From Pipra filicauda (Eukaryota; Chordata; Aves; Passeriformes; Pipridae), in the NCBI RefSeq assembly GCF_003945595.2, contig NW_024104345.1:434001-498000 (forward strand): DNA of 64,000 bases, in the 5' to 3' direction. Below the pieces are notes generated by a model, which made no database searches, was not told the DNA's origin, and saw only the letters and a list, made by a program, of their open reading frames with translations. A program made the position numbers and the translations under genes. This document shows positions 27,201-38,000 of the stretch, piece by piece; position 1 is the first letter of the stretch; each line of letters opens with the position of its first letter.

Positions 27201-29647
27201 CAAGTAATGACATTGTAGCAAACTTTAGATAAAGCAACACATGATGTAAACTTCTGACTCCTCAGTAGCCATCAGCTGAACAATCATTTGGTTTTAAGAG
27301 CTTTGCCTCCCAGGTGATGTTTTAAGGCCCTTTGTGACAAGCCAGTGTGAACACATCCATGTGCCACATGGAACTTTCTCACCTAACCCACTATAGGAGT
27401 CTTGGTAAAGCTTTTGAGCATAACTGAACTAGTGAGGTATAAATCAGATGACCAAAGTTTTTCTTGCAAGATACTAACATGTATTTTAAGAAAATGAAGC
27501 AAGAGCCTTTCAGGTCCAGAATTACATGGTCTAGAAGCAGATGCTTAGAGTTTGAGAGTAGGTATATTACAACACTTGATGCATTTTTCCACACAGGAAA
27601 GACTCTGTGCTTTAGCTCTGAACAGGAGTTTTCTGTTTATTGTACTATTTAATGCCACTTTGACAAAGAATACCTGAACACCTGATTCAGTTGGTACTGA
27701 ATTTCCTTGGTATTTCATAAATACCGTAAATATAGAAATATGAAGAAAATGCTGGGTGATTACTGGCCAAGAATTGCCACTATACCAGATATGGTCAGGC
27801 TTGAGACTGGGGACAATATAGCTTTCCAATTGCCTTAAGGCCTGTGCTGCTTTTAAATTGCCTAATGTTTAAGTGCTTGCCAATGTAGAATGAAGATGCT
27901 GTACAAAGTGTAGATGGAAATCAAACTAAAAGCTTTATTTTTAACCTCTCTTATCTTGTATTCTGCCTTATGTCTTGCTTCAAATTGCTTTGCTATTTGC
28001 ACTTCCCTTGAAACTTCCCTTGCTTGTTTCTCTTCCCTCAGGTGTCTCTTCTCCTTCCCTTCTAACTGGCAGCAGTCCCCTTCACCTGAGAAGTGGGCTT
28101 TAGATCTGCTCTGTCAGGCAGCTTGCTAACTTCTGTGTAGCTCTCTAAAGCAGGTAGATACCATCTCATAGAACGCACACTGCACTTGCTGCATTCCAAG
28201 CAACAGATGCATGTCATAGAGCTGTGACAAATGTGTGGTCCCAAAGTGCCAAACACTGATAAACTTGCCTTCTTCGAGCACACAGGAGCACAACACTGAT
28301 AACTGCAGTGGCTGGTACTTGCTGGTACTACACAGGAACTGAACTTCTGAACTATGTTAGGAATCCTCCATAGTGGAAAAGTTTGAGGCACAAGATAACT
28401 ATGGGGAATTTTTGCACTAGTAACAGTGGGTGTGGCTTTTGGCAGGTGCCACCGGTGAGCTGGCAAAGAGAGGTCCCCTCCTGAAGGCAGAGCGCTTTTA
28501 AATACCAAAGGCACTGCTTGCTTTGCTCTCTTCCTCACAGTAGTAGCGTAGGACTGTTCACAAGGAGACAAACCACGCTCTGATGTTCTGGCTCTGGGGT
28601 GTAGGTGAGGAGGAGGGTGGGACAGGAAGGGATAGTAAATTTGTGAGAACTCAGTGAGGATGATTTAAGTGGGGAGAGTACAGGACCCAACAGAATTCAC
28701 CATGTTGAATGTTGGCAGTGTAGGCTGGAGGTCTAATACCAAGTTGATCACTGTATCAGTGCAGGAACATGCTGTGGATGGGGAGTATTCTACAGTCATT
28801 AGTTACTGTTGAAACACCTCTTGCTGCAATGTGAGTTTTTATTGCATTTGTTGAAAGTTTCTATATGACTACATTTTTAATTCCAAGCTTTTAGGGAGAG
28901 GGGCTTTGCCTGCAGTGCAAAACTAACTGCCCTGTAGTAATCAAAATGGATATTTACTAATTTTAAGGAGCTCTGCATCTCCAGTATGTAGTTTGTGTAT
29001 TCAAAGAATGCTGTTACCTTTTCCTAACTGAAGGCACAAAATGCTGCCTAGACAAGCTTTAGGCAGTTCTGCTCCTTCATGGGGCAGCCCACTGAGCTTC
29101 CTTGGAATATGCAGCTGGAAAAAACCTCTACAACCCTGAAAGCATACATGAGGAGCCCAGTAGTGGAACGCATGCCTGAACTTACTTCACTTCCATGGCA
29201 GGGCCTTTCCTTAGCAAAGGAAGGCCACCCCCTCTTTACTGCTGCTTCCGTGGCAGAAGGTGAGATGGGTACTGCTAGTGGTTGGGGTTCTTTTGTAACT
29301 TATTTGGCACATCAGAACAAAAAACACTAGCAAGTCCAAGAATGGCCTCCACAAGCTACTCCACTTAGTGGACTAATAAGCCTTAGTTCCTAGTGTTCCT
29401 AGATTTCAAAGAATCTTAACAAAAACTCCTAAATGTTCTTGTGTAAGGTGTCTGGTTGACTTAGATGATGTGTTACCAGAGGGAATAAAGCTGTTCAATC
29501 AGCCCGTAGAATGAAAACTAATCGCCAGTATTTGTTTCCTTCCCGAAAGGCCCTGGAGTTGCTGGTTACCTTACTGCAGGGACAACGTCATCTGTAATGC
29601 CCAACGTACCACCCCCAGTAGACAACGACGTGGGAGATGTCAGTTAA
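38..29647 (+). CDS. DNAJC13: DNAJC13 (RME-8), 3' two thirds, 36 coding exons, partial at the 5' side
   Basis: Endosomal DnaJ co-chaperone that recruits Hsc70 to early endosomes and, with the WASH complex and SNX1, controls clathrin dynamics and retromer-dependent recycling. The 36 exons found sum to 4,515 nt with matching phase at every junction, giving 1,504 residues and a stop at 29645-29647. The human protein is about 2,243 residues, so roughly 740 N-terminal residues (PH-like region, start codon) lie before the window. Visible in order (numbering from the first residue in the window): IWN repeat 1 at 39-41, GYF-like domain about 239-286, IWN repeat 2 as IWS at 466-468, J domain about 563-630 with HPD at 596-598, IWN repeats 3 and 4 at 907-909 and 1193-1195. 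No frameshift or internal stop was found. The exon lists are in the three block entries that follow. Identification is very secure; individual borders rest on splice consensus and phase. Confidence 0.97.
6636..6768 (+). repeat. CR1 LINE 3'-end fragment
   Basis: The text reads like the 3' tail of avian CR1 on the plus strand: a GGAGATACTCAAAAGCC start, then GGGGTTTGACAAGATGACC and CTAGAGGTCCCTCCCAACTT, which is the conserved end of the CR1 3' UTR. It is strongly 5'-truncated and diverged, and lacks a clean ATTCTGTG tail. It sits in a DNAJC13 intron in the same orientation as the gene. Confidence 0.8.
8767..8788. repeat. Perfect 10-bp inverted repeat
   Basis: ATATTCCAAT, two bases, ATTGGAATAT. 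A short palindrome in a DNAJC13 intron; no role is evident. Confidence 0.9.
8890..8912. repeat. 9-bp inverted repeat
   Basis: AGAATAGGA, five bases, TCCTATTCT, with GTAG and CTAC extending the symmetry imperfectly outward (8878 to about 8920). It lies 105 bases before a DNAJC13 exon. Confidence 0.85.
9879..12957 (+). CDS. DNAJC13: DNAJC13 block 2: exons encoding the J domain
   Basis: Coding exons: 9879-9994, 10847-10925, 11485-11620, 12773-12957. The J domain begins at [12 protein letters not shown] in the first of these and runs through helix II ([14 protein letters not shown]), the HPD loop (His-Pro-Asp codons at 10899-10907) and helix III ([12 protein letters not shown]) in the third exon. 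HPD is the catalytic tripeptide that stimulates Hsc70 ATPase activity, so this copy looks functional. The J domain sits in the middle of the protein, as expected for DNAJC13 and unlike most DnaJ proteins. Splitting of the domain over three exons, with one border just before the HPD-containing helix, agrees with a vertebrate DNAJC13 structure. Introns 9995-10846, 10926-11484 and 11621-12772 hold nothing I recognise beyond a short direct repeat at 10738-10757. Confidence 0.95.
13324..14194 (-). mobile_element. CR1 LINE fragment, antisense to DNAJC13, with a broken ORF2 tail
   Basis: The 3' end lies at 13324 (AACCATTTAGGTTGGAAAAG is the reverse complement of the CR1 3' terminus) and the element is 5'-truncated near 14194. 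On the minus strand the end of the CR1 reverse-transcriptase ORF can be read in pieces: a [11 protein letters not shown] stretch, [24 protein letters not shown], and then in another frame [11 protein letters not shown] and [14 protein letters not shown]. Frame changes and substitutions show that it is dead. It fills part of the intron before DNAJC13 exon 14402-14476. Confidence 0.93.
14402..29647 (+). CDS. DNAJC13: DNAJC13 block 3: C-terminal armadillo-like region with IWN repeats 3-4
   Basis: Coding exons: 14402-14476, 14678-14797, 15714-15893, 16654-16821, 17440-17553, 17890-18006, 18544-18721, 19777-19868, 20251-20350, 20815-20889, 21009-21121, 21544-21713, 22081-22123, 23002-23175, 24211-24390, 24631-24771, 25282-25425, 26216-26315, 29550-29647. 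The region is helical and repeat-like (many leucines, for example [10 protein letters not shown] and [20 protein letters not shown]), in keeping with the ARM/HEAT-like body described for RME-8. IWN repeat 3 ([12 protein letters not shown]) is in 17440-17553 and repeat 4 ([12 protein letters not shown]) in 21544-21713. The last exon lies 3.2 kb beyond its neighbour and encodes a short GYLTAG-containing tail ending DVGDVS. The 43-nt exon 22081-22123 is the smallest. Introns other than those with the CR1 copies show nothing recognisable. Confidence 0.95.
14881..15345 (-). mobile_element. Second CR1 LINE fragment, antisense to DNAJC13
   Basis: It begins with AATCATAGAATGGCCTGAGT, the reverse complement of a CR1 3' terminus, and continues through the CR1 3' UTR and the last part of ORF2 (minus-strand text such as [20 protein letters not shown]). 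5'-truncated near 15345; that border is soft. It lies in the intron after DNAJC13 exon 14678-14797, so two DNAJC13 exons sit between two antisense CR1 copies. Confidence 0.92.
19876..19922. repeat. A/C-rich low-complexity run in a DNAJC13 intron
   Basis: Begins 7 bases after a donor site, with CCAACCAACCAAC followed by A-rich CAACAA units. It is simple sequence and not coding. Confidence 0.8.
23862..23888. repeat. Perfect 10-bp stem with 7-base loop
   Basis: GATGTTCAGG, loop TGGTCAG, CCTGAACATC, in the DNAJC13 intron 23176-24210. The flanks do not extend the stem well, so it is much shorter than a normal microRNA precursor. Confidence 0.85.
26316..29549 (+). other. Last DNAJC13 intron, 3.2 kb, no gene recognised
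   Basis: This is the largest intron of DNAJC13 in the window. The longest open frames are a minus-strand one of 169 codons (28062-28571) and one of 138 codons (26729-27145); neither resembles a family I know, has a splice context or shows a signal or domain, and I treat both as chance. A G-rich plus-strand patch lies at about 28595-28640. No retroposon is recognised here. Confidence 0.7.
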
Positions 29648-30385
29648 GGACTGGAAATCCTTGTGAAAGAGACTAAGGCAGACTGGCCAGTGATGAGGAA
29701 CTGCACTTTCCTCCAGTACATTGAAGTGAACTTACTGCCTTTCTGGGTGTTTATGACAGTGTTATTCCTTTTTTCTATGACTTTTTTTTTCTAGGAAAAA
29801 GTCAGTGATTCTAACTACCACACTGTAACACAAGAAAGCACTCTGTGGATCAGCTGAAATGGGTACACAAGAATTTTTTCTTGTTGTACATAAGCACATT
29901 TTGTTCCTTTATATTTGTTTACAAGACTGTGAATCAAACTTTCCTAGTTTTTATATTTTATGAATTAGCATGACTGGAGTTGAGCTACAGTCTAGAGGAA
30001 TTGGGCTAAAATAACTTTGACCTCACCGACCCCCACTAAATGGGCATCCCTTCTTTTCTCAGTCTGATGTGATCACTCCCATTGAACATGACCTGCAAAG
30101 GGTTTTGTCTCTGCACCAGTTCACTCGTGTCCTAATCATTAACATTATTATCTTCTTCCTCAGATCAAACAGCATTAGACATTCGTATGTATAACTGGCT
30201 TGACCAAATTGACAAAGCTTCAGCAAAAAAACCTTAAAGTTGACATGTTATGTAAGAAATTAGTGTAATTGTGAAATGTTCTATACATTATCCAGTATAT
30301 AAAAACTTTCTATATTGAGTGTACATTATACAGATCATTCATATGTACATAAAATTTTAAAATAAAGGGAATTAAGAGCCTTGTT
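29648..30385 (+). terminator. DNAJC13: DNAJC13 3' UTR with polyadenylation signal
   Basis: A canonical AATAAA at 30361-30366 follows the DNAJC13 stop by about 710 bases, with GT-rich sequence (GGTGTTGTTCTTGTGTAG) about 25-50 bases downstream, the usual layout of a cleavage site. The stretch between is AT-rich and has no open frame of note. The exact cleavage point is inferred at about 30380-30390. Confidence 0.75.
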
Positions 30386-31804
30386 AATGAGATAAAGGTG
30401 TTGTTCTTGTGTAGCTGTTCTTTGAAGGTGTAGGAAATGAGGGTGGTCAGAAATCCTAATTGGAACATGGCTAAATATGGTCCCTGGACATTCTTCATTG
30501 GAAAAACACATTGTGCAGGTTTTGACAGCCTGGAGCACAACTCCTGAACCACATACAGTGCATTTCAGCCACTGACTTAGTAACACTCTCAGCTTCCTAG
30601 GAAACTTGCTTCCTGCCAAGAATGAGGAAAGTAAGGTGGATGGAAACGTAAACAAGAATTACTGTTTTCCCAAAAGACATTATAATCTTGTTTTTAAGTA
30701 TAATGAATCAATATGAGGTAAGAAGCTTTGTGGAATGCCTCCAGCTCCAGGTCCTCTGTATGTGTACCACCCTGTCTGACTACCACAGCTATAGCTGGAC
30801 ATCCGTCAGGCTCCAGGCTCAAGGACAGAAGTGGCTGCAGCCTCGCCCCAAAGACTGAGCCAAGCAGAGTGTGTTCTCTCCAAGCTCCAGCAGGGGGGAA
30901 CTTGGAGGGGGGGCTTGTTTGTTCGCACAAACAGTAAACACTTGTACCCTTAAGTTAAATGTTGATCAGTCCTGTATAAGTTGAAAAGTGATTATCCTAA
31001 CTTTACAGGAAGTAGGGCTACCAACAGCACAATATTCCGGGATCTGCCTGGTTCTGTTCCTGCAGGGGCAAGTTCTCTTGTAAGTAACTAATGTCAAAGA
31101 GGATTATTACAGGAGCAGAGCTGAGGAACTATGACCTTTGAGAACTTCATAAAGGTGTACTGGGCATAAATGGCAGAGCCTGTTTCGGTAGCAGAGGAGG
31201 TCATAAACTGCCCCATGTCCGTCACTGCTGGTGCCAGCCAAAGCTTCAGCTCCTTGGAGAGGGAAGGTGCCACCTGTGCTTAGACATATTTAAGGGTGGG
31301 AGTAGCTTGGACCAGGAGACAGGAGGAGGCTTGTGAGGGTGCACAAAAGGAGACAGAAGTAAAGATGCAAGGGAAGACAAAAGGTACACCAATAAGAAAA
31401 GGTGTGAGGAGATCCATTTGGAGAAACGCAGCAAAGGAGTAAGAAGCAAGGAGTAGCAGACAAACTGACCTAGCTACACGCTGACCCCAGTCTCCTGTGC
31501 TGCCCTGAGCTTCACTTGAGGGGGAGCTGGGGGAAGGATTGAATGTAGCCTTAGGACTAGAAGAGCAGCTGAGAGCAGGAACTGAGGAGGAGAAAGGGTT
31601 GGAGTACAGCTGAACTTTGGAAAAAGGAAAGAAAGGCATTACCTTCAATGTTTGTCATTTAATCAAAAACTAAAAGTTCAGCCTAGCTTGCAGTAAACGA
31701 AACTGTGTGAGACTTCTGACTCAGAACTGCTTTGCCTACAATGAAAGGATAAAGGGCTTTGGCTCAGAACAAAGAAAGCAGTTTAGGCCTATTAGAAAAC
31801 AGAT
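30386..31804. other. Tail-to-tail spacer between DNAJC13 and ACAD11
   Basis: About 1.4 kb between two convergent 3' ends. The plus strand is purine-rich from about 31250 to 31640, and there are two G runs near 30892-30915. No splice-supported coding exon, RNA gene or retroposon was recognised. Confidence 0.7.
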
Positions 31805-32023
31805 TTTATTTAGTGTTACAAAGAACCCAGATAAGTTGTTATTTAGATACCATTCTGCTAATTCTTAAAAGCAAGCCCATGATTCTAAAGTGTAATGATT
31901 GTAAGTAAAGAGTGAGAGAAGAATTGCTTCGAGTTTTTGTATTCATTCAATTTTACCTTAAACAACTGGAAAAAACCCCTTTCCTAAATTTTCCATTCCA
32001 TTTGAGAAGGCTCTATGCTGCCA
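31805..32023 (-). terminator. ACAD11: ACAD11 3' UTR with polyadenylation signal
   Basis: TTTATT at 31805-31810 is AATAAA on the minus strand, about 215 bases after the ACAD11 stop (32024-32026). No other gene uses this side, so it is the likely ACAD11 poly(A) signal. The cleavage site would fall near 31785-31795. Confidence 0.7.
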
Positions 32024-35000
32024 TTAGATTTTTGCAGTGAGCTTCTTCGACTGGTCAAGCAGTTCCCACCTTGCAATTGTTGAGAGATGAACTTCATCAG
32101 GCCCATCTGCCAGGCGCAAGGTCCGGATATAAGCAAACCTGTGTTGGGAGAGCTGAATTAGGGGCAGGTTTCTGACCCTGCCACAGCAGCCAGAGAGTCT
32201 GACAGTGGGAGCTTTCAGCACTGGTTTTACTACAAAATCCTTCTGACACTGGTTTCTTGGAAAAGCGCTATCACACAGGAGATACTGCAACAAAATCTTC
32301 CTGGCAAGATTGAGATGGGTGGGCTGGGAATTCAGAAGTTTTGCTTCTCGCAAAGGCCATAAGGGATAAGATTAATCTTTAAACGCAGATCCTCTTTGCT
32401 GCTGATAAGAACTATTTTAGATCAAGTGCCAGGTTCTGGGGTTTTCTGGTAAGGGTAATTGCACTACAATTAAACTCTAAAAACAATTGGTTGAAGTTTA
32501 TAGCTTAAAGGCATATGGACTATTATTTCAAGCTACCTGAGGTGAAACAGCATGTACTGGTGTTATAAAATGATCTTAGAGGGAATACTTAGAATCTACA
32601 GATAAGTCTCCTTTTACTCACATAAAGGCCAAAGGAAAATCCTGAGAAACTCCAGCTCCACCACACACTTGAACTGCACAGTCAATCACTTTAAGCACAG
32701 CTCGTGGAACAACCACTTTGGTCATGGCTACCTGTAATTAGAAGAGAACTCACAATATCAGTAGTACTTTCATAAGCAAGTGAGAATATTTACCTTACAG
32801 CTCTACTGAAGATTAGTATCTCACAGTACATTCCTTCCTCTCAGGCTTGGATGAGGGCTCTGCTGTTTCTATTCCCTGGGTATAGTAAAACTGTTTCCAG
32901 TCACCCCAAACTATCCTACTGTGTTGAAACAAGCAAGCAGTGCTTGAACAGATTCATCTTGAAGTTTCTGAGCTCACTCCCCAATCCTCTGACAATTAAA
33001 AGCATATCTTAAGGCTCTCTGTTTTCAACATGAAGTCATACTCTACAATTAGAATAATAATGTTTAACAATATGTTTTAGTTTGTGTTTCAACCAGTTGA
33101 ATGCACAGATTTTGCATCTCCCATGTACTAGCTGCAAAAAAAAAAGAAGAAATTCACCTCTTTTCTTGCTTTTCTGTTGCCCAACATGTCAATCTTCCTG
33201 GCTGTTTTCAGTGTGAGCAGACGAGCCTGTTCTATGTTGAGGCGGCATTCGGCAATCCAGTGGGCAACAACTTCCTGCAGAAACCAAAGCCAGCAAGGGG
33301 AACGTCAGTTAATACCTCTGAGCACACCCTAAAGTGCATCTGCTGCTCAGCAGGTGCACGCTCTGTCAACTTAGAGACACTCATGTGCAAATTAAAGGTA
33401 GTTTGATGCATGTCATCTAATATGAAAAATAATAAAGAAAACACTAAAAAATACTCAAGATAGAGCAATTCTTTTCCTGGCAGGAAAGAATTAAAAGGGA
33501 AAACCTGCAGATTCTGGCACACTTTTGAAGTCCTGGTCAGACACACTGCATGCTGGCCATTTTCCTGAAGTCCTTCAAAGCCTGGTTTTTACTCTCTGCT
33601 TTCCTTTACCCACTAACTGCACTCACAGCCCTCTCGCCCTGTAACAAGCCCCAGTATAAAACAGTGGGGAGAAAGGGGAGAGGAATTCCTTCTACTTTGC
33701 TTAAACTGCTGGTGGTGGTGTGTGACAGACAGAGCCAGAACACCTGCAGGGCGGTGCCTGCTGCATCTGCCTGATGATAAATTAGAAGCTCTCTTGATCC
33801 AATATGAAGTTAACAGTCTTGGCAGCCCTTCCCGGCTCCTCTTGGCTAATTTCCCCCTGCAGCTAACATACCACTGTAGAAAAAATGTGTGATGCTTGTC
33901 AGTGCAAAAGCTGTTTGGAGCCTAAGCCAGCCTCAGGGACACACTTCTCCTGGGGCTCTGTATTTGTAGGCTTGGCAGGCACAGGACATACAAGCAAATG
34001 TACAGCACTTGCTTCAGTGCGAAGTCTGGAGGCTCAGCTTAGCTTGTGCCAACAAAGATGGTCAGAACCAGGGTGGGCGTGTTCACACATGCTCTTCTGC
34101 CTGCAGCTCCCAGGGTCTGACTGCCCCATGGGCGGTGGTGACAGGCAGCCTGTTACTCAGAGCAGCTGCCAACCTCACCTTTTCCTTAGTTATCCTCAAG
34201 CTGTGCAGAACCTACTCTGGCTCTGCAGCTGCCTCCACATCATGCCTGTGGCTTCATCAAACATGGTTGTAAATGTAACAAACTTCTGAGAAAACAGAAT
34301 GTGCCTCATGCAGCTCTGAATAATTCTAGGTTATGCTGGTGAATGGAAGTTTGGCAAGGACGTGACTGGAAAACAGATACATAAGGTTGTTCCTTCTGGA
34401 TCTGTACAAACAATTTGCTACACTCTGTGCCAGATATTAATACAGTTTCCTTTTTCCATTGCTTTTACTTGTTTTTTCCAATAAAGTCATCCCAGCTGCT
34501 GGGAAAACTGAGGAACACTTGAAATGTGAGAGGCCAACTACCAAATGCTGATGGTTCCTCCTACGGAAGGCAGATTGTCACATTTTTATTATTTTAGCAA
34601 GCAGTTGCTCATGAAACAGTATTTCAATTCCAGAGCAAAATAAGAGCAAAAATCGCAACATGCCCTTAGTTTGGCCTTTACTTTCATAAGTAACTACAAA
34701 TAATTGATTGAAGAAATAAAATTTTCAGTCAGATTTAGACCCCTGAGTGTTTCCAGTGATTGCGAATGGAGACATTCAGGTGACAAACTGTATACATAAA
34801 AATGGTGAATTTATACTGTAACTATAGAAACATAAGCTGTATACCTGAAAAAATACCTGTCCAAATAGATCAGTGAAAGCAGAGAAAAACATGCAGTGAC
34901 AAAATCTGTATTCAAATCCAGGAAAGGATATCCAATTCATTTGCAAAGGAAAAAAAGAAGAAAAGATCCCATAGGTTATAGCCAAAAATGGCAGCCTTGC

Positions 35001-38000
35001 GATGTGATTTTTTCCTTTGCCATCCGAAGCCTTATGAGTAGGAATTCAAGGTTAGGGAACATCTACTTCTGTGTCCCTTATCAGAATCACAAGGTTGTGT
35101 GTGGGCAAAACAAAGGTCACTGCCTGGAGCATGTGAACTGAGACAGGGAACATGCTTACGTGCTGATACAGCTTCCTCCCGAAAGTCTCCCTCTGTGCAG
35201 AGCGCTGGCACATTATCTCTAAAGCAGTTTCAGCTGCACCGAGGGACCTCATGCAGTGGTGAATCCGGCCTGGCCCGAGCCGACCTTGAGCTATCTCAAA
35301 CCCCCTGCCCTCACCTGGTTGGAAAGAAAAACAGGCATATGAAGACTCCATGACTCTCTCTTGAAATGATCCATGGCTCCAAGCAGAACTGTGCTCATAG
35401 CACCAGAGGTAAAGGCGAGCTGCTTCAAAGTTTATTTTGTAGAACTCTTGCTTGTTTACTCCAACCAGATCTATATTGACACACTATTAATAATACTTAC
35501 ATCACAAAGCACACTCCAAGATGGTTTTTGAGAAGGTTTGATTTAGCTGATTGAAATTAAATTTTGTTAATCTTCCATGGAAAAATACATCTATAAGATT
35601 TGGAATGAGTATCTGAGGGAAGACTTTGAGGTTTCCAGGTCCTAGGGCTACTCAAGAGAGAAAGCTCTTTGAGCAAAATAAAAGAAGCAGAGAGGAAATA
35701 GAAGAAATCAGGATTTATATTAAGTAAGAGAAGTAGAACAGAGTTCTCCCTGCAAAGGGTCACGGTGCTGCTTATTCTTTCTTTTTTTCACTACTGCTAA
35801 GAACTGGCCATAGAGTACAGCAGGACATTCTTTCAAAAAGTCTGTGAAGTCTATGAGAACTGGTTTTGGGGAAAGAATGCCACTGACAGATTTTGCTTTG
35901 CTCTACTTTAGGGCAGTGGTATTTGAATGACAGCCACAGTTGCCATGCTTCCTTCTGCTCTAAACAAGGTACGTCCAAGCAGCGGATAGGCTGCTAAAGG
36001 AATATTGGGCTCCCTCTTACACGTGTTTGAGACCCTGGCTCAACTGACCACAGCTGTTTACAATTACTTCTGATGATTCATTAAATAAACCACTGTTTCA
36101 TAAAGCTTGGTTCATTGCTATATGTATTAGAAATGAATAAGTGCTGAAACTCACCCAGGATTATGTTGGAGACAGGCACTCGCACATCATTGAAGTGTAT
36201 CTCAAAATGTCCTCCGTGGATCTCATCTACAGGGACAGAAAACACAACAGCAGAGTAAAACAAAGGAGGATAAAACATAGCCTTCAATTCCTTCCAACCC
36301 TTTTTCTATATATGCATTTTACTGATTTATTTCATATACAATATTTATTAACATTACAGCAGCTTCTGAGACTGCTAACAAATTAACACACATACACATC
36401 TGATAAATATGATCACCTACCCAGATAGCCAAACACCGAGAGGGGTCTTATCAGCTTCAGCCCTGGAGTGTCCATGGGAACAATAATCATACTGTGCTGC
36501 TTGTACCTGATCAAGACAAAATGCACCTGTTACATTTAACTCTGAGTCTGCCTTCTGTCCCCTTCCTCTGATTTTTTTATCTTCTATCCTCAGTTTAGCA
36601 CTCGCACAAAGCCAGTGCTGAGGTTTACCTGTAGCATCTGCACCATCCTGCCCACACACAGTGGGGCTTCAACACTCCTTGAACCACCAGTCAACAAGTG
36701 AAAATATATTACTGGCACATAATGCACCAAACTCCTACTGCTGGACCTTCTGTGCACGTACTTCTGTATCACCCAGTCAATTCTCCTAGCCCTGCCTTTC
36801 TGTTTTGTCCTCAAAACAACATTATCAGAATCATCATCTTGGCTTGCCTATAGTTTAGGGGGAAAAATCCCCATGTTTACATTCCTTACGAATATTTAAG
36901 GTCAGTTATTAGTCACACAGAACTGGAGGTGATGCCCTAGGTCCCTGAATTCAGCCTCCAGTTCTAGCAAGTGGAGTGTCACGTTATCCCCTCCAAGAAC
37001 TTCTCTTCAGCTTCCAAGAGCTCAACAGATGCCACCATCTGTACAGCCGCCGGGCAAACCATCCTGTGTGCTGTAGGCAACTTACTGTTTGCTTCTCAAT
37101 GGAACCTAGCCAAAGCCAAAAACTTCAGATAATCCATGGGATCTGGGCTAAAATCCAACTTAGAGATATAAATGTTCCAATTCTTTTGCATTAAACGCCA
37201 TGTGATTTTAATAGAACCAAACATGGAGCATTTAATTCATCACTTGCGTAAGTTTTTGCAAAAGGCAATTTTAGTTTGGTAATAAGTTGAACAACGTGTT
37301 TATTTTAAAGAAAAAGAGGTAAGTATTATGTTTACACATACAAGAGTGGAATGAGTAAGTCTGATTAAAGATCTGCAATGCTCTCTGCTTACACAGCTTC
37401 ACAGAACCAACATCTCATGGTACAAACTTAACTTTCTATACCTACAGATTACTTTGTGAAAAACTTAGTAGATAAATTCAGGTCTCTGGTGTGCCACTTA
37501 TAACCATTCTGTTCAAGGAAGCTCTGAAAAGTTTTGGATTTATTATTTAAACAAGCAATTCTACCTTATGTTAACTGCTTTATATACTACACTTACAAAA
37601 TAAATTGTAAGCCAGAGATAGCTGTTGGTTAAACAACCGATGCAGACTAAAAGTTATGTGACCAAGATAAAGTTAGTTGAACCCCCCTCAAAATTTCCTA
37701 TCCAATTCATCACACAGCTGCACAAACACTAGAGCTGGTGCAATGGATGGGGGTGGAAAGCATGCCAATGCAAGATGATAACGGTAGAAAGGTTGGGAGG
37801 TTTCAGTCATCACCAGCTGATGGCAAAACAGGAGCTTGGGCAGCAACAGACACATGCAGAGGTTTAAACTCCTCTCTAATTCACGAGCACATCCAACTGA
37901 TCAAGGCAATTAATGGCATTTCACTCAATAAAGTTTTCTCAAGCAGTGACTCCTCCAGGGAACAAGTTTTAGGTAACTCCTTGAATCTCTTAGGAATCCT

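Noticed and set aside
30890..30916. Possible G-quadruplex
   Set aside because: Only two long G runs are present; four tracts are needed.
33885..34289. Plus-strand open frame of 134 codons in an ACAD11 intron
   Set aside because: No domain or signal recognised, no splice context, antisense to ACAD11 intron sequence; length is within chance.
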